From the NCBI GenBank assembly GCA_963724195.1, contig CAVRTQ010000031.1, positions 62,001 to 126,000 on the forward strand: a stretch of 64,000 bases of DNA. Reading direction: 5' to 3'. Below are positions 63,281 through 64,000 of this stretch, in pieces (position 1 is the first letter of the stretch; the number at the start of each line of letters is the position of its first letter). This stretch comes from Solirubrobacter sp963724195 (GTDB lineage: Bacteria; Actinomycetota; Thermoleophilia; Solirubrobacterales; Solirubrobacteraceae). The notes under the pieces were generated by a model. That model was given only the letters and a program-made list of their open reading frames with translations. It had not been told where the DNA came from and did no database searches. The position numbers and the translations under genes are program-made.

Positions 63281-64000
63281 CTACGGATTCGTCGTCGACA
63301 GAGTGAAGGTCAGCGTCTTCGAATAGGCGCCCGTGCGCAGGGCGTCGGTCCGTCCGATGCTCTGCTTGAACGTGACGGGCACGGCCTCGTTGGAGGTCGG
63401 GCCGGTCCAAGCCGCCTTGCCCAGCTCCACGCGCAACGGCTGCGGGAGGCTGAAGGCGCCGTTGGTCAGGTGCCCCGGCTCGCTCGTCGTGAGCGTCGCG
63501 TCACCGGCGGTCGAGGTGACCGTCGCCGTCGTGGACGCCGTGTACTCCCGCTCCACACCCGGCGAGAACGCGCCGAACGTGGCCGGAGCGCCGAGCGTGA
63601 GTGACAAAGTCGCGGGGACGGAGCCGCCGACGGTGCCGTCCGTCTGGGTCGCGTACTCGCGGGCGAGCGTGTACCCGGCGGGAACGTACTTCGCGGCCGG
63701 GGCGCTCACCGTCAGCCCGCCGAGGTCGGTCCCGGGGGCGTCGACGAGCGGCAGCCGCAGCTGCAGATCGCTCACGCCCACGGACTGCTGGCCGACCGGC
63801 GTGCGCAGGTACTGCGAGTCCTGCGCCAGCAGCTCGAGCTTGAGCACGTGACCGGGCTGGACGTTCCAGGCCTGCGGATGCAGCTGGAAGACCTGCTCCG
63901 TCGGCCCGGCGCCGACGCCGAGCGGGCGGACCACGCCGCGCGCGATCAGCCGCTGGGTGGCGCCGTCGACGTCGTACAGCCGCGCCGCGACCATGTCGTT
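63281..64000 (-). CDS. CocE/NonD-type hydrolase, C-terminal part (5' end outside window)
   Basis: The frame is open to the window edge. The visible N-terminal part (ARLYDVDGATQRLIARGVVR, LHPQAWNVQPGHVLKLELLA, LRTPVGQQSVGVSDLQLRLP) matches the jelly-roll C-terminal domain of X-Pro dipeptidyl-peptidase/CocE hydrolases. It is followed by the 115-residue beta-rich domain seen at 55948-56878 (SVPATLSLTLGAPATFGAFS, YTASTTATVTSTAGDATLTT, TFKQSIGRTDALRTGAYSKT). The catalytic alpha/beta-hydrolase domain must lie beyond position 64000. Likely secreted. Confidence 0.75.
   Translation of the reverse strand, partial: NDMVAARLYDVDGATQRLIARGVVRPLGVGAGPTEQVFQLHPQAWNVQPGHVLKLELLAQDSQYLRTPVGQQSVGVSDLQLRLPLVDAPGTDLGGLTVSAPAAKYVPAGYTLAREYATQTDGTVGGSVPATLSLTLGAPATFGAFSPGVEREYTASTTATVTSTAGDATLTTSEPGHLTNGAFSLPQPLRVELGKAAWTGPTSNEAVPVTFKQSIGRTDALRTGAYSKTLTFTLSTTNP

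Overview
This is a very GC-rich, gene-dense stretch of bacterial chromosome. The gene repertoire points to Actinomycetota, most likely Thermoleophilia (Solirubrobacter or Conexibacter-like soil bacteria): an F420-dependent oxidoreductase, a ROK glucokinase, a FitAB toxin-antitoxin pair, an AbiEi/DUF559-type protein, secreted Ig-like and beta-helix proteins with FecR-like C-termini, GTG starts and tightly overlapping genes. The lineage is inferred from gene content only. I see no insertion sequence, prophage, CRISPR array or origin.

Layout. 1-11 kb: housekeeping and hydrolase genes (PHP protein, UDG-like protein, cupin-TPR protein, quinone oxidoreductase, lipase, TrmA/RumA-like methyltransferase, map, aldo/keto reductase, argF, FitAB), interrupted at 4.1-5.3 kb by broken secreted-protein genes. 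11.4-23.3 kb: the most striking region, five tandem paralogous secreted proteins, each with a signal peptide, a beta-helix-type domain, in some cases Ig-like repeats, a Pro/Thr linker and a conserved FecR-like C-terminal module. 23.3-28.5 kb: AbiEi-like gene, a thiO-thiS-thiG operon under a TPP riboswitch with divergent thiE, and two membrane proteins. 28.5-46.9 kb: 2-oxoacid dehydrogenase territory, with lpd, E1 alpha/beta and E2 of a first complex, E1 alpha/beta and E2 of a second, then lipB, an F420 oxidoreductase and lipA. This places almost everything needed to build and lipoylate two such complexes within 18 kb, interspersed with a DUF4331 protein, a TPR protein, a Fur-family regulator and a sensor kinase. 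46.9-53.7 kb: cell-envelope and sugar genes (SIS-domain protein, rhomboid, D-Ala-D-Ala carboxypeptidase, ROK kinase, HDAC-like amidohydrolase). 53.7-64 kb: two tRNA-Ala genes, a rearranged Uma2 scar, a Tat-exported PhoD phosphatase with a secreted partner, a diguanylate cyclase, a double-domain peptide deformylase, an XRE regulator, a serine hydrolase and a partial CocE-type hydrolase.

A pervasive feature is apparent single-base frameshifts. More than thirty can be inferred by following protein similarity across frames, in the secreted-protein array and in metabolic genes (second E2, F420 oxidoreductase, sensor kinase, deformylase, diguanylate cyclase). Several sit at short homopolymers. Uncorrected sequencing errors are the simplest explanation, so genes marked as frame-broken should not be taken as true pseudogenes until reads are checked. 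Three divergent gene pairs overlap head-to-head at their start codons, and two genes of the array have promoter-like motifs so close to the start codon that leaderless mRNA is likely.
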